Positions 23,733-35,351 of a stretch of 64,000 nt of DNA are shown here, piece after piece. Position numbers and translations under genes: made by a program. Numbering within the stretch: position 1 is the first letter of the stretch; the number at the start of each line of letters is the position of its first letter. Origin of the DNA: Larix kaempferi (taxonomy: Eukaryota; Streptophyta; Pinopsida; Pinales; Pinaceae); NCBI GenBank assembly GCA_027924585.1, contig BSBM01000865.1, forward strand, positions 5,321,001 through 5,385,000, given 5' to 3'. The notes under the pieces were generated by a model. It saw only the letters and a list, made by a program, of their open reading frames with translations. It was not told the origin of the DNA and ran no database searches.

Positions 23733-24363
23733 ACGTTGGATGCCTTATCGTCCTTCCAAGTGTGGCGATGGTAAAGCCATATCCATCGTTGATCTTTTCT
23801 CGCCCAAAACTCGACAGTTTGATGGTTTTAATTTCACCACCGTGCCAATTTGAGATGCGGTTAAATTACCGACGAGAAAAATCAGCGCGGTGATCTCAGG
23901 CCTTTGATTTTCCCTTTGCGAATCTGTGCCATTGATATTTGCGCGATACATAACTCGACCGTGGCGATTTGAAACATAACATGCTTCACGCTTGTTGGAT
24001 CAGCATGGGGACTGTGCACCGCAGATCTTTCTATACGTCGATCTTCGCCGTCGATTGATTTCATCACTTCACCACCGATTACCACCCGCTCATTATGCTA
24101 TATTGCCTACATCTTCGTTCTCATAGCAGGCTCGGGACCGTCGATCTTCGGGACATTCAATCTCATCCGTCATCGCCTACTTAGCTTATTTCCAGTGCGT
24201 TTAGCCTATTTGTTTATACTATGACCTCTAACAACCGCCTGCTCCTCGGTCTCAGGAGATGTAGTCCGAGAGCCGGTTATCCATTTGGCTCTTGATGTTT
24301 CATGAGGTCTTTCCATCCACGCCAAAAGCTGCCATATCTTTTAGCACAATTTGAGTGCTAACA

Positions 24364-24827
24364 ACTAGCTCCAATGGGGATGCTATCCTCCATGCGAGGT
24401 AGCAAAGAACGTCCGTAGACTAAGTGTCTGATCCATTGGGAGGCTCCCAACCCTGTCCACTGTAACCTGCAATTTGTCTTTCATCCAAAAACTGCAACTG
24501 AAAACTGCTAATTTCTGAAACTGAAAATATACTGAAATTTTCTGAACATGCCGCAAATTGAAAAAATAACACTGTACATACTAGAAAATTGCGTGCTGAG
24601 CAAACTTATTCTTGCTGCCTATCTTACATTACTGAAATTAATGAAAATGCTTGACCTTCAAGCTTATTTATATACAACCGATTTCCTACCCTACCTGCAT
24701 GAGCACAAGGACCAACTCAGGTGATCACATATTCCCAATGAAGCCATTCAATCAAATGACTTCCAGACTGAAATTCGGATTTAGCCTCTCCAACCTGAAA
24801 AATGAACTCAGCAAATGATAACCCGAA
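24364..24827 (-). other. Region between gag and LTR B of the giant-LTR element
   Basis: 464 bases without coding potential. The segment touching the LTR reads GCATCCCCATTGGAGCTAGT on the minus strand, a weak purine tract at best. No protease, reverse transcriptase or integrase lies here, so the element stops after gag. Confidence 0.6.
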
Positions 24828-26690
24828 CTAAAAATATTTTTCAATCCATGCATTCTTGAATGACATAGCCTCCATCTTCATTGATGATTCTAGTAATTTA
24901 GCAAAAGGATCTTCAATGAAATGGAAAGGTCTTACATTTTTATGACCAACCATGAGAGCCTCTTCGATGGGTTCTTGCTGATTGTTCACATTATCCATGT
25001 CACAACAAGGCCAATCGAACTGCAATTTTACTTGCCATCTACCAGACTGAGTTTCATAAAGATTTTGAAAAGCATATTCATTTTCTTTGTCAGGAAGTAT
25101 TGGACAATCAAACATATGTACATCAGCCTGATAGAACTGAAGCTCTTCTTGGGTTTCAATCGAAATGGTATCAAGACCTTCAAATGTATTAAAGAAAACA
25201 ATTCCTTCTAGGCAACAAGAATCTGAAGTCGGATGACATGGAGAAGAGCTCATCTGACTATTCTGTTCTTCTTCTAAATCATATGGCAACTGGCAAAACT
25301 GAAGAAAATTTTCATCCCTCTCGGGAGCATAGATATGGAGTTCATCACCAATTTTATCCGAAATCTCAGAATTTGGAACCTGCTCTTCTCTATCAAACAC
25401 AACAGAAATATCATTAAATTTTTCAATAAAATTAAGCGCAACAAACTCTTCTTGATAGAAAATGTTTGAATGTGGAAGAGGGATTTGATTTTCTGTTTGG
25501 TACTTCTCTTCCCTATGGAAAATTTCTGCTTCTTGGGATTTATCACACACTTGCCTCTCCTCTTTATCCTCACTCTCAAAAAAGAATTGGAAGCTTTCCA
25601 TTTTAGACTTTTGTTTTTTATTAGAAGCCCCGATTCTTTTTTTTATCAACTCAAATGAGACATAACAGAGGGGTAAGCAATCACTTTCAGCATGTTTATT
25701 TTCATAGGTTTGGTCATGGAAAGTGACCAAATTTTCTTTAATAATGGTCCTAGAACTCATAAAGTTTTCAGCTGACTCAATACCCGAGCAGTCTTCTTCA
25801 TAATCATCATACTCATCATACTTAGGTGGACTGAAATTCTTTTTAATATCATTACCACCAGAAATTTTAGCAGGGTGATTGTAATTTTCCTTAAACGAAT
25901 CAGAATTATCTTCTTCTGGTACATCACCGAGCTGATCATCTCTCTGCACATCCTGGAAAAGACTGGGATGCAAAGTGAGTTCTCCTTGTTCATGTCTCTC
26001 TTCGAATCCAGATTCCTCTTCAATCTTTTCATCGTTATCTTTACTTGATAATTTTCCAGACACTCTAAGGTTTTCTTCAACCTCCAAAGCATCAATAAAC
26101 ATATGCTGCAGATTTGGAGACCTTCTCTCCAAAAGAAGAAAAAATAAATCAGAAGGAAAGATAGATGCATAGTGTAACTTGGCGGCATTCTCTAGGGGTC
26201 GAATTTCCCTTGGCATATCATAATAAAAACTTGCAAACCTTCTGTTAAAACTGGGCATGATTTCCCCCTCCTGCATTCTCATGGAGTAAAATTCTGAAAG
26301 CACTAGGTCCCATGACCTTATCTTACCCCAAAATTCCAAGAAAACATCAGAAAACCCCTGCCATGTGTCTATAGACTCAAGCTACAAACGGGTAAACCAT
26401 TTCTTCACATCTCCCTGGAAAGATTGGGCGAAAGGCCTCATACAAACATCATCATGCTTCACTTCAAAAAGATCCAGAAAATGTTCAAAGCCTTGAAGAT
26501 GTTTCTCAGCAGTTAGTTTTTCGGATTCTCCATCAAATTTGGCAAGGTATCCGTGGTATTTGGGGGGGTATTCATGAATAAAAGGGGGCAGCTTTAAAGG
26601 GCCATATCTCACCTGAGATCTGGGAGGAAAAAGAATATGTACGGGGGGGAATTCTTCAGCCTCATTCTCATAGGACTTGCAAGGCTGGCT
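24828..26690 (-). pseudogene. Gypsy-type gag with a long acidic C-terminal extension, no zinc knuckle
   Basis: The only internal coding region of this element. The start of coding is uncertain; the frame is open from about 26690, with FPPVHILFPPRSQ and then LKLPPFIHEYPPKYHGYLAKF. The Retrotrans_gag core follows: FLDLFEVKHDDVCMRPFAQS, GDVKKWFTRL, WGKIRSWDLVLSEFYSMRMQ and FNRRFASFYYDMP. One in-frame stop (26382-26384, probably from CAG) interrupts it, then the frame is open to 24828. After the core comes about 400 residues rich in Glu, Asp and Ser with no CCHC knuckle and no DSG/DTG protease motif. The Gag core is confident; the role of the tail is unknown. Confidence 0.85.
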
Positions 26691-27340
26691 ATGGATATTG
26701 TATGTTTTAGAAGAAAGAATGGGATCAGCTCTAGGGCTTTAAGGAGGATATACATTTGTAAGATCTAGAGAAGGATATACAAAAGAGAGTCTCTCATAAA
26801 CTAGACCTCTTCGGTGGAACAAAATTTTCTTGATATATATACATAGATGTAAAAGGAGTTTGATACAGAAGAACAAGATTTCTTTGAAGGGACTGATGCT
26901 TTGATACCTGAACCTTGATTCTTCCATTTTTAAGGCGGTTGAGCTCATTCTTCAGTGGATTCTGAAACTTGAATTGAATCTTGAGTGGAGTCGCCAAGTG
27001 AATGGTACAACCTGCTCATTGTCTGATTGTTGTTCACCATCAACATTCAGATCTTCCCCTGTGTCGTTCTCCCAGAGATGATGAAACCTCTCGTATGAAT
27101 CTTTCTTGGGGCCAGGATGACTTTAGAACTTCTTTAGTAGTATATTTTGGCGTACTAATCTTTCTCCAGTGGAGTCTTCTTGAATTGTCTAGTCTCAATA
27201 GGTGGAGTTGCCAGGGCAAAATTCTTCAACCTTCTTGAAAAATGCGGAGATCTCTGTTTTCCCGCAGGGATTTCTCTTATTCTTTGAAATTTCAGACAGG
27301 TATGTCATTCTTCCAGGGCTCGATAAACAACTCACATTCC
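26691..27340 (-). other. Leader between primer site and gag of the giant-LTR element
   Basis: About 650 bases downstream of the primer site, duplicated at 18551-19208. Only short chance frames were seen. A TATATATA run occurs near 26834-26842. No motif of known function. Confidence 0.6.
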
Positions 27341-27358
27341 CCGGCAACGGTGCCAATT
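27341..27358 (-). promoter_or_regulatory. Primer binding site (tRNA-Asp type) next to LTR C
   Basis: Minus strand AATTGGCACCGTTGCCGG, with the variable base read as TGGCACC. TGG.(A/G)CCGTTGCCGGGGAA matches the 3' end of plant tRNA-Asp(GTC) with a single mismatch, three bases after the LTR end. This is the site used by many plant gypsy lineages and identifies LTR C as the 5' LTR. Confidence 0.85.
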
Positions 27359-28140
27359 TGTTAACACCAAAACTGACCCCCAAGCCTGAAAGAGGGTAAT
27401 CTCGGGTAACCACTAACCAATCTTTGGTTTACGCTTCTGATCAAACATAAACAAAGAGGGCTCTCTCTATAAATTCACAGAATACCAGAAATCTTCAAAG
27501 GTGTCAATCAACGAAAACATACACCAGCATTCAACATTAAGGATATTCAATTACGATAATGCACGGAAGATTAGATTTATGTTTTTGGTACAAAGAACGA
27601 TTTAAGATCTATTTGGTTGAAAACGCATGGATTTCATTTGGGGCGATGGAGTCACATTTAACTGGTTTTGCAAACATTATTCACAAAGATTTAGCGAACG
27701 CATTCACAAGGGCAAGGTAGCAAGCAGCTGATAGTCAAAGATCTTTAATTTGTGGAACAGAAGAGAGAAGAAACAGTCCATAAATGTAAGGCATCTAACA
27801 AGGATGAATCCTACATCAACTTTAGCAGAATATATTTGGTGAAACACTTGGAATAAGCTAAGCAGAGCATAATCTCTATGAATTCTACTTAACTGTTACC
27901 CTGATCCAAGCATGAAGGAGATATCACAGAATGGAATAACAAAAGATAGAAACACATTTGCACATGGGAAAAGAAAGGTACAGACTACCAGACCGATTAC
28001 ACAGGAATCCTTATAAAAAACACAGGCATCAAGCTCTGCAAATTCTATTAAACAGCTCCAAGAAAATGTATTACAAACTGATCATCAAAAAACAAATACT
28101 TTCTCATAAGATTTTTCAACCCTAGTGTCTTTGATTACAA

Positions 28141-28152
28141 CTATATATATAG
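28141..28152 (-). promoter_or_regulatory. Second TATA-like box in LTR C (the 5' LTR)
   Basis: Minus strand CTATATATATAG, 793 bases before the LTR end at 27359. If active, it would start a genomic RNA running through primer site and gag. Confidence 0.5.
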
Positions 28153-28449
28153 GTGGCCTTGAGCTCTAGACTCGGCTCCTTCTCAATAGAAATAAGTTGC
28201 AACCAATTGACACATATCTAACATCCAAAACGAACATTGTTTGCTGCTGCTATCCTTAAACAAATATCTACGGGACAGATTTTAACTGCCATTTATAATT
28301 ACATATCTGCCTCTCTACACAGTCCAACTATTTTAAACAAAAGTAAAAAAATACAAAGATGTAGTTGTTTCTAGCCAGATTGATTTCATGAGCTCATCAA
28401 TTCCTGGATACATATATGCTAGATGCTTTTTTGTTTCCCCTGCACCATT

Positions 28450-30724
28450 TCACGCTACCAGTTTTAACTTCGCTTTTCCATATTTCTCGACCAGCTTCAA
28501 GTGTTCAGGTGAAGGTAAATCTTGAGAAGCGAGCTCTTTGAGTAATATTCTCAGTTCAGTGTCCTCAGTATATGAATAACCCTCGTGCAGAGTTCTAGCC
28601 TCTCTGAAAGCTGCTACCAGTTCAAAATAACCCTTCAATGCATCAACTAATGCGCCACCTGTCAAAGGAGCATCACTGTCAAGGATACCATCTTCACTCA
28701 CTCTGCAGTCCCATAACTTAGCTCTGTATTTGGATTTTGTGAGCATGGTTCCATCTTCATCCCAAAAGGGAGGCAGCCCATTTATGAACAAAGGATCGCA
28801 GACTTCTCTAAAGAGTCGCACCTGGGTTGATATGATATTAATTCTTGACTGAACAACATGGACCTGCTGGTGTTTACTAATCACCTTCTTAGCTATTAAT
28901 ATTATTGACACTCTGTCCTGGACGTCTAAAGCTACAGTTTGCTCATCTGATAGACCACCTAGAAATTCAACTGCGTTCTGTGCATGTTCCAGAGGCTTTT
29001 TGTTCAAGCTTTCTTTCGCCACTGTCACACCATGTTGAGCCAATTTTAGTACCACTCCTTTATCCAATATAAAATTTAGATATGGCCTTAGATCATCAGC
29101 CTGTTTTATGATGTCATCCCATATGATCCTCCTAGCCTCCAGTAGCACCTTCTGCTCTATTACCTGTTCCTTCAAGTTATCAAGTTCAGACTGTGCACCC
29201 TGGTACTTGGTTTCCCAAGCCTCCCTTTGTTTTTCTGCAACATCTTTCAAAACTCTCAAATTGACAACCTGTTTCTCTAATCTAACCAATCCAGCATCTT
29301 CCAGGCTTGCCTCGGCTATCTTACTTACAAAGGAAAACTCCCCAGCTGCAATAGAGGTACAGGCCTCTTGTCCCACTGCTCCTTCCCTTGTCTTCATCTT
29401 CCTCTCTAGCTCCTAAAACCCGGCCTTCCATGAGTCTACACTAGTCTCTATAAAAGCTATATCAAAATTCATTTTCTTTTCCCTTTCCTCAAGCTCCACT
29501 AGCTTTGCCTTACAGTCTAACAACTCTCCTTTCAATTTCTCTTTCTCCTCTTCCAGCTCCACTATTTCAGAACTACTTGCCAACTAAGTGGCGGGGATTT
29601 TCAATTGCTTTTTTAATGTCAAGATCTCTTGGTCCTTCCAATTTAGCAATTCGTGGACGTTTTTCTTTCTGTCCTCCTTAGTCTCATTTGCCAGCAGCTG
29701 CGTTTGGTGCTTCTTTACCTACATTCTCAGGGACTTGTTTTATGCTTTCTCAAGCGCCAAATGCTTCTGGATCTTGGACTTAAAAGTCTGCACTTTAGAC
29801 AGCTCTATTAAAACCTTCAGCAACCTATTGTAGATGACTTCCTTGTCTCTTTGTTTAAATTAATGATATCAGGGATAGGGATGTCCTTCAGATTTAGTTT
29901 CACCTATGTAGCTTTGCTCTTTGTAGCCATGGCCATGTTCAATGTGTTCTAGGCCAGATTTCGTCTAGTAACTAAGGCCACGTCTTTCTTTCCCATTTTC
30001 CTTACTTCAGAATATAATTTGGCTTATGCTGCTATGTTGTCAGCATTTTCATCATAACCTTCCAACAGCTGGTTCCTGGTCATAACTGCTCCTGTAGGCT
30101 CTTTGGTCAGTTTTCCGAACACATGCTCCTTTACCTCATAATGAGGCATGAGAAACTTGACCTGCTTTTTGTTAGCTTTATCTTCTTGTATCTTCACTAC
30201 TTGCTGACCTTCTCCCTCCAGCTTTTGCCTTTTAACAGCTCTCTCGGTATCATTATCTACATCCATAGGGCTAACAGCCCCCAAAGAAGTGGCCTTTTCC
30301 TGAAGAAGGAATTTCAGAGTTTGAGAGACATCTGGATCATCAACCTCCACCGATCCTTGATCCACATATTCCAACCAATTGGCCTTCTCAGGCATTCCGG
30401 GCATCTCAACATGCTCATATCCTTTTCTGCCAGCTACTCTCCTTCTTTCAGAGATTATGTGATGTGGATCATAGTTCAATGCAGCTTGGGATGGGAGTCC
30501 TAGGTCTTTCACAACCCTTTCTACTACTGAGAGGGCCATCTTGTGCTTGATCACAAAAGAACCCATGGTCCAAGGGAAAGTTATGTCAGACGACTTCTTG
30601 ATATCTATGAAATGTTCCTGTTCAACTATCAGCTTCTGCCTTATAAACTCCAGATGGAACATCCTAGGTATTATAAATGCAGGGAGTACATATGGTGGAT
30701 GTGAAAAGCCATAGACTCTAATTA
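28450..30724 (-). pseudogene. LTR-encoded ORF, copy C, 3' part (after the transposon insertion)
   Basis: Continues the protein from the transposon junction at 30724 to the stop at 28450-28452. It includes FHLEFIRQKL, PWTMGSFVIKHKMAL, the charged linker, the coiled coil and a long intact C-terminal frame (29397-28450) with WDDIIKQADDLRPYLNF, KPLEHAQNAVEFLGGLS, PPFWDEDGTMLTKSKYRAKL and LKELASQDLPSPEHLKLV. Stops or shifts occur around 30020, 29830-29840, 29730-29745, 29584-29586 and 29415. Several positions that are stops in copy B are sense here, and the reverse. Confidence 0.8.
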
Positions 30725-30755
30725 GGGTGGAAATGCGAAGGTGGGTAACACTTTG
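30725..30755 (+). repeat. Left terminal inverted repeat of the DNA transposon
   Basis: Starts GGGTGGAAATGCGAAGGTGG. Against the inverted right end it matches at roughly two thirds of about 30 positions, clearest in GGGTG and in GAAG.TGGGT. Preceded by ATTA. Confidence 0.7.
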
Positions 30756-30789
30756 GTGAGAATCGGTGGGCGAAGAACTATAGCGGAGG

Positions 30790-31022
30790 TTATTTGACCG
30801 AATAATTAACTTATTTGGCCGAATAAGTTTAATTATTTGGCCGAATAATTAACTTATTCGGCCGAATAAGTTTAATTATTCGGCCGAATAACTTAGTATT
30901 TATTCGGCCGAATAACAGTTAACGGGCCACCGTTAGACCTAACGGTGGCCTCGATGTATGTGCCAAGTTTTAGCCGGACGGAGGAAACTCACGGCGCTGT
31001 GTTCAATTATTCGGCCGAATAA
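30790..31022. repeat. Left subterminal cluster of TTATTCGGCCGAATAA palindromes
   Basis: Seven copies of a 16-bp palindrome (first 30790-30805, last 31007-31022). Some carry T for C in one half (TTATTTGGCCGAATAA), and the first also has A for G. Clustering close to a transposon end, with copies at the other end too, is the pattern of transposase-binding sites in several plant DNA transposons. Confidence 0.88.
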
Positions 31023-31743
31023 TTATTCTGCATAAAATCTCGGTCGCGGCCTTTCCCCGTCACTTTCTCGTGATCTCATGGACCCCTTTGGCGCTGATGG
31101 TGGCCCTACCTCCACGTCAACAGTCCGCTCTGTCGCCTTTCTACCACCCGATTCGTCGCTGCTGTGTCTCGCCGATCCGCCACCCTGTGCATATGACCGG
31201 CGGTTCGTCGTAGCTGGAGTGTTGCTGCCACACTCCGCCTCTGTCATTCGTTTGTCCGCCACCTTCTGTTGTTTCCATCTGCACGTAATTGAGTTTTGCC
31301 TTTCCTGCGTGCTTGAATTTATGTTTCGGCCGTTGAAAGCCATATGGTGGAGTCTACGTCTGGTGTAATCCTGTGGTCGTTCGAACATCGCTGAGGTGCT
31401 GTAGCTGGCGACATATCGACACGGTGTGTAGAGGTAAAAGGCTTCCTATTTTCCTTCTGAAATTGTGTTTTCCTGTCTTTAAGTCTCTTATTTAGGTTGC
31501 AAATGTTATTGCAGGTTTTCATATTTAAGTTGTTGTTGTTATTGCAGGGTTTCTTTTCCGTCTACTTCGTTCGTTTTGTTTCGGCTGTGTCAAATTCGTC
31601 TATGGGCCCTCTTCGGCCAGATTTCAAGTCGCCTGCTTTTGTTTCGGCTGCGGTTGAAGAGGTAAGTATAACTTATTTTTTAAATTTGCCTGCATACTTC
31701 TTGCCTGCAATCGTTTTCTTTGCTATTCGTGTTGGCTATGTCA

Positions 31744-31942
31744 ATGGACTCTGTCCAAATTGGCAGAGTCCATGGACTCTGTCCAAATTGGGCAGAGTCC
31801 ATGGACTCTATCCAAATTGGGAAGAGTCCATGGACTCTGTCCAAATGGGCAGAGTCCATGGACTCTGTCCATTTGGACAGAGTCCATGGACTGTCCAAAC
31901 CATCATTTGTCCATGGACTCTGTCCAAATGGGCAGAGTTCTT
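31744..31942. repeat. ~30-bp palindromic minisatellite (GGACTCTGTCC ... GGCAGAGTCC)
   Basis: About six units of 29-30 bases built from CCATGGACTCTGTCCAAATT followed by GGGCAGAGT. Each unit is close to self-complementary, so the array could form hairpins or cruciforms and gives long chance frames on both strands (for example 31680-31955 minus). Confidence 0.88.
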
Positions 31943-32146
31943 GTACTATGGCCAAATTGTATGTCGAAAATGATTTAAATTTAAATATAGAGTGGAATAT
32001 GGCTAGTGTTTAGTTAGTTGTTTTTTTTAAATAGTTGGATATGCCTGTGTTTAGAAATGAAAATAAAAGTAGGACAGTAATTTTATTTGTAAAGGACATA
32101 TCCCATTTATATAAAGGCTTGTTTTATTTGAGAACTTTGTCAGCAT

Positions 32147-32290
32147 GGATATGGACAGAGTTCTTGAACTCTGTCAACATGTCCATGTTGACAGAGTTCA
32201 TGAACTCTGTTGAAATGGACGAGGACAGAGTTCATGAACTCTGTCAACATGGACATGGACTGAGTTCATGAACTCCGTCTATGTTTACAG
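32147..32290. repeat. Second minisatellite related to the first (GACAGAGTTCATGAACTCTGT)
   Basis: About four units containing CAGAGTTCATGAACTCTG and ACATGGACATGG. The ACTCTGTC core is shared with the array at 31744-31942, but the spacer differs, suggesting independent expansion from one short palindromic seed. Confidence 0.82.
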
Positions 32291-33309
32291 AGTGCAGAGA
32301 TGAATATATAAGTTATGTTACAAACTGTGTGGATAGATAGCTATAGATACAACCAAAATTTAGACAATTAAACTCTATTTTTGATACAACAAAACTTTAA
32401 ATGGACTTTAGGTACAACGAAGCTATAGACATGAATAGGCTTTAATTTAGATGTACTATAGTAAGTTTTATGCAATTGAACAATAATAGTCATAGTCATT
32501 TTGTAAACTAGATTAGGTGATATTATGCCACAATGGTCTTGAGTTTTATGTTTCTAAAGGTGGCGATTCTGGTATTATGTTTTCCTTTGTTTGCAACATG
32601 GCAAACTTGGAGAACATAATACCAAGAATCGTTACCGTTATCAGATTGAAATTGAAGACTATTGTTGAACATGGCCAATTTGGGAAACATGTCATTTAAC
32701 TCCAAACATAATACTATGAACGGTAAAAAAAAATTTATTCTATGGAATAATGAGAATATTTGTAGATATAATTTATGTTTAGAGTATTAAAATATCTTGA
32801 TTAAATTATTAATTTAAGAAACTGAAAACCATTATCAAAAATGGCAAATTTCGAAAACATTTCAACTCAAAACATAATACATGAATTGTCAATTTTTATT
32901 TTATTTTGTGCAATAATGAAAATATTTGAAGATGTAATTTATGTTTTAGGTATTAAAATATCAATTAAGTTATTAATTTAAGATTGAGGTTATAAGTTAA
33001 AACAAGTTCATGAACTCATTCTTTGATATAAAGAAATAAACCCTTCACTTAGTACTTAACTATATTGGTTCCATTCATTTTAAACATCAAAAACACTTAG
33101 AAAATTGGTACATTAATTCGTCACACATCTAACAATATTAGCTATACTCTTTTTGAGAACTATTAGATGATAAATTAGGTAAATATAGGTCCTTGTTAAA
33201 TAACTTAGTCCCTTTAGTAGTTAGGTTTTAGAATTCACAAAATTGACATGTAGGATTTGAATATGTAATTAGTTGATATTTGTGTTTAAGTGTAGGCATT
33301 ATATATCAA

Positions 33310-35351
33310 ATGGAAAGAGAGGATTCTTTGAGGCGAAAATGTAGGAGGTCTTCACAAACTTCTGGGGTTGGTGTTACGAGTGATAATCGGAGGTTGTCAA
33401 CCTCCCCTCGGGATTCTAATTTATTGTATAGTTCACAACGACGAGGTGAAAGGGGTACAAATGATTCCCCTATATCTTCTGTGGGAGAACGTCGATCTCA
33501 ACCCTTTATTGGTATATGAATATCGATCTTTTAACATTTATATGCAAGTTGTTTTTTTATGTGTGAAAAATTTGTATTTGTGTTTAAATAAGACTTTATT
33601 TTCATTTGAAGCAGAGCATGGTTCGGAAGATGCTTGTAATTCTATAGGGAGGGAGACAGATGAGGGTGCAGAGCAAGGTTCTCAAGAGGCTCACCATTCT
33701 ACACGAGGTGGTGATGGTCGAGCTAGGACGCAATATGTTGAATTAACTGAGGGTTGTACACCCATTACAACATATCTATCTGATCTACCTCGGGAGCTTC
33801 CCAGGGAAGGTGGTGATCATCAAATGACTCTTGAAAGATGTAGATCCCACTATGACAAGTTGCAAAATGATTTGTCTACTATGGATCTCCCTCCAGAGAG
33901 TAAACAAAGTTTGGAGATTGTTTTGGGATCATTGCAAAAGTTCATTCAAGCATATGAGAATCTCGGACCAACTACAGATGGTTTTGTAGATTTGATGCAA
34001 AGACGAAGGGAACAAGTGATGGGTCCAGACAAATGGGATGTTGTGAAGGAGAGAGTGACAAAAGAACATGCCAAATCAATGTTTAATTTCAAAGAAGGTT
34101 TGAAAAAAGAAATGTTGAAAGTGCAATATTTCAAGCATCCTCATCTTGCACTTCTACTTTATGATCAGTTTCTTGTAGCCTATGGTCGATTTCTATGGAA
34201 CGATGAGGTTTCTCAATATTTTGCTAGATTTTTTTATGCTGAGTTTTTTTAAAATATGAAGCCAGACTATACCGATGTTCATTCAAAATTTTATGGATTT
34301 GGAAAGGGTCGAATATATGATCGAGAAGGTGCGCTTAGAGATCCTGCAACTCTTCGACCTCCACCCCAGATATCTCGTCCACCTAGGTTGGTGGCATTAA
34401 AATCAGAGATAGAGCCCACATCTCAACTTGGGACAACTGCAAGGAATTTTGTTGGCGATGGTTTATCATCAGCATTAGTGGGAGTAGATGTGGGATTGGT
34501 TCGAGAAAGGGCTCATTCTGCTATTCGTCAAAAGTTTGTTTATAAAACTGATGATGAGATAGATGGAATGAGCATTGAAGATCTCAGGGCATATGCGAAG
34601 GTTTGTCGTGACCTAGCGGCAAATGTTATATCCAATGACACATCGAGTTTGGGAGAGGTTTGTTGACTATGGTATGATTTGATTTTAATTAAATATTTTA
34701 TTTATTTTGAATTGATTTTTTTTGTTACATTATATGAATGATAAATTATGTGTTTTGATGTAAAGTAATAGGTACATTATGTAAATGTTTAAATTGGTTG
34801 CAGTTTTCAAGAATGATGAACGAACATTCTTTCCACATTTCAACTAGCGAAAATCTAGAGAGAGAGGTACATATTTATTATTAACATATTTGTAATTATG
34901 TTTGAATTTGATATATATATATATATTATTATTTTTTGAATGTTAATTTAACTATGCATCTTATTTTTAATTTGACTTATCCATGCAGGTTTCTTTAGAT
35001 ACCAACTTTATAAATGATTTACCATCTATTGTGAGCTAATGTTTTTTAATCTTTTTGTTTTAGTTTTAAGTTAATTGGCATAGTAATTTTTTTGGTTTGC
35101 ATTATATGTTTTATTTATTAATACAACTTAAATTTTAGGGCGGAGATATAGGTTCTTTGCTTAATGAAGCAGATATTGGTAGAGAGGTAATTTCGTTTAG
35201 TGCTTTAATTTTGTTTACTGTTTTAATATTTTGATTTTTATGGATTTAGATTTATGAAATTCATAAATTGATTTTATATATGTTGCAGCTTGGGTCTCTC
35301 AAATCTTTTGGAGGCAAAGGAAAAACTCCTTTGGAAGATGGTGGTGGATAA
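33310..35351 (+). pseudogene. Second gene of the DNA transposon, six coding exons, function unknown
   Basis: Proposed exons: 33310-33511, 33615-34657, 34804-34866, 34989-35030, 35139-35186, 35289-35351. All introns are GT-AG, phases match throughout, and the sum is 1,461 bases (486 residues plus stop). One in-frame stop (TAA, 34250-34252) follows a run of seven T. The start is the first ATG after an acceptor. The N-terminus is basic and serine-rich (RRKCRRSSQTSG). The middle has LEIVLGSLQKFIQAYENLGP and RRREQVMGPDKWDVVKERVT, largely helical; the C-terminus is Gly-rich. No known domain was recognised. Short 3' exons ending in GA(G/A)GAG|GT look like internal duplications. Position suggests an accessory or DNA-binding partner of the transposase. 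Confidence 0.7.

Larger units (their letters stand above)
19227..24363 (-). repeat. LTR copy B, full length (5,137 bp), encodes a long ORF
   Basis: Minus strand starts TGTTAGCACTC (24363) and ends GTGTTAACA (19227), followed by a tRNA-Asp primer site. Contents in order: about 630 bp of upstream sequence, a TATA box (23732-23725), a 1,083-codon ORF (23558-20308, with stops), about 300 bp, a second TATA-like box (20010-20001), and about 780 bp to the end. The same order is found in LTR C. The length is extreme for an LTR, and an ORF inside an LTR is rare. Confidence 0.88.
31023..33309 (+). other. 5' region of the plus-strand transposon gene, possible untranslated exons
   Basis: GC-richer at 31023-31470, then AT-rich. 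A good splice donor (GAAGAG|GTAAGT) lies at 31662, and an acceptor-like TTTAAGTGTAG at 33284-33294 lies 15 bases before the presumed ATG. A 5' exon ending at 31661 joined to 33295 is therefore plausible. An upstream ATG at 31602 would not be in frame with the main ORF. The space between holds two minisatellites, described separately. Confidence 0.4.

Noticed and set aside
23639-24085. Short frames around the upstream part of LTR B (and 44011-44568 in C)
   Set aside because: They lie in the promoter region before the TATA box or antisense to the LTR ORF, and are not kept identical between copies.
19227-24363. LTR B as an independent solo-LTR insertion
   Set aside because: Its flanks (caatt and actag) do not match as a target duplication, and both sides are internal sequence of the same element; it is part of the tandem arrangement.
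31680-31978. Overlapping open frames on both strands (MDSVQIGQSPW-type repeats)
   Set aside because: They arise from the palindromic ~30-bp minisatellite and are mirrored on both strands.
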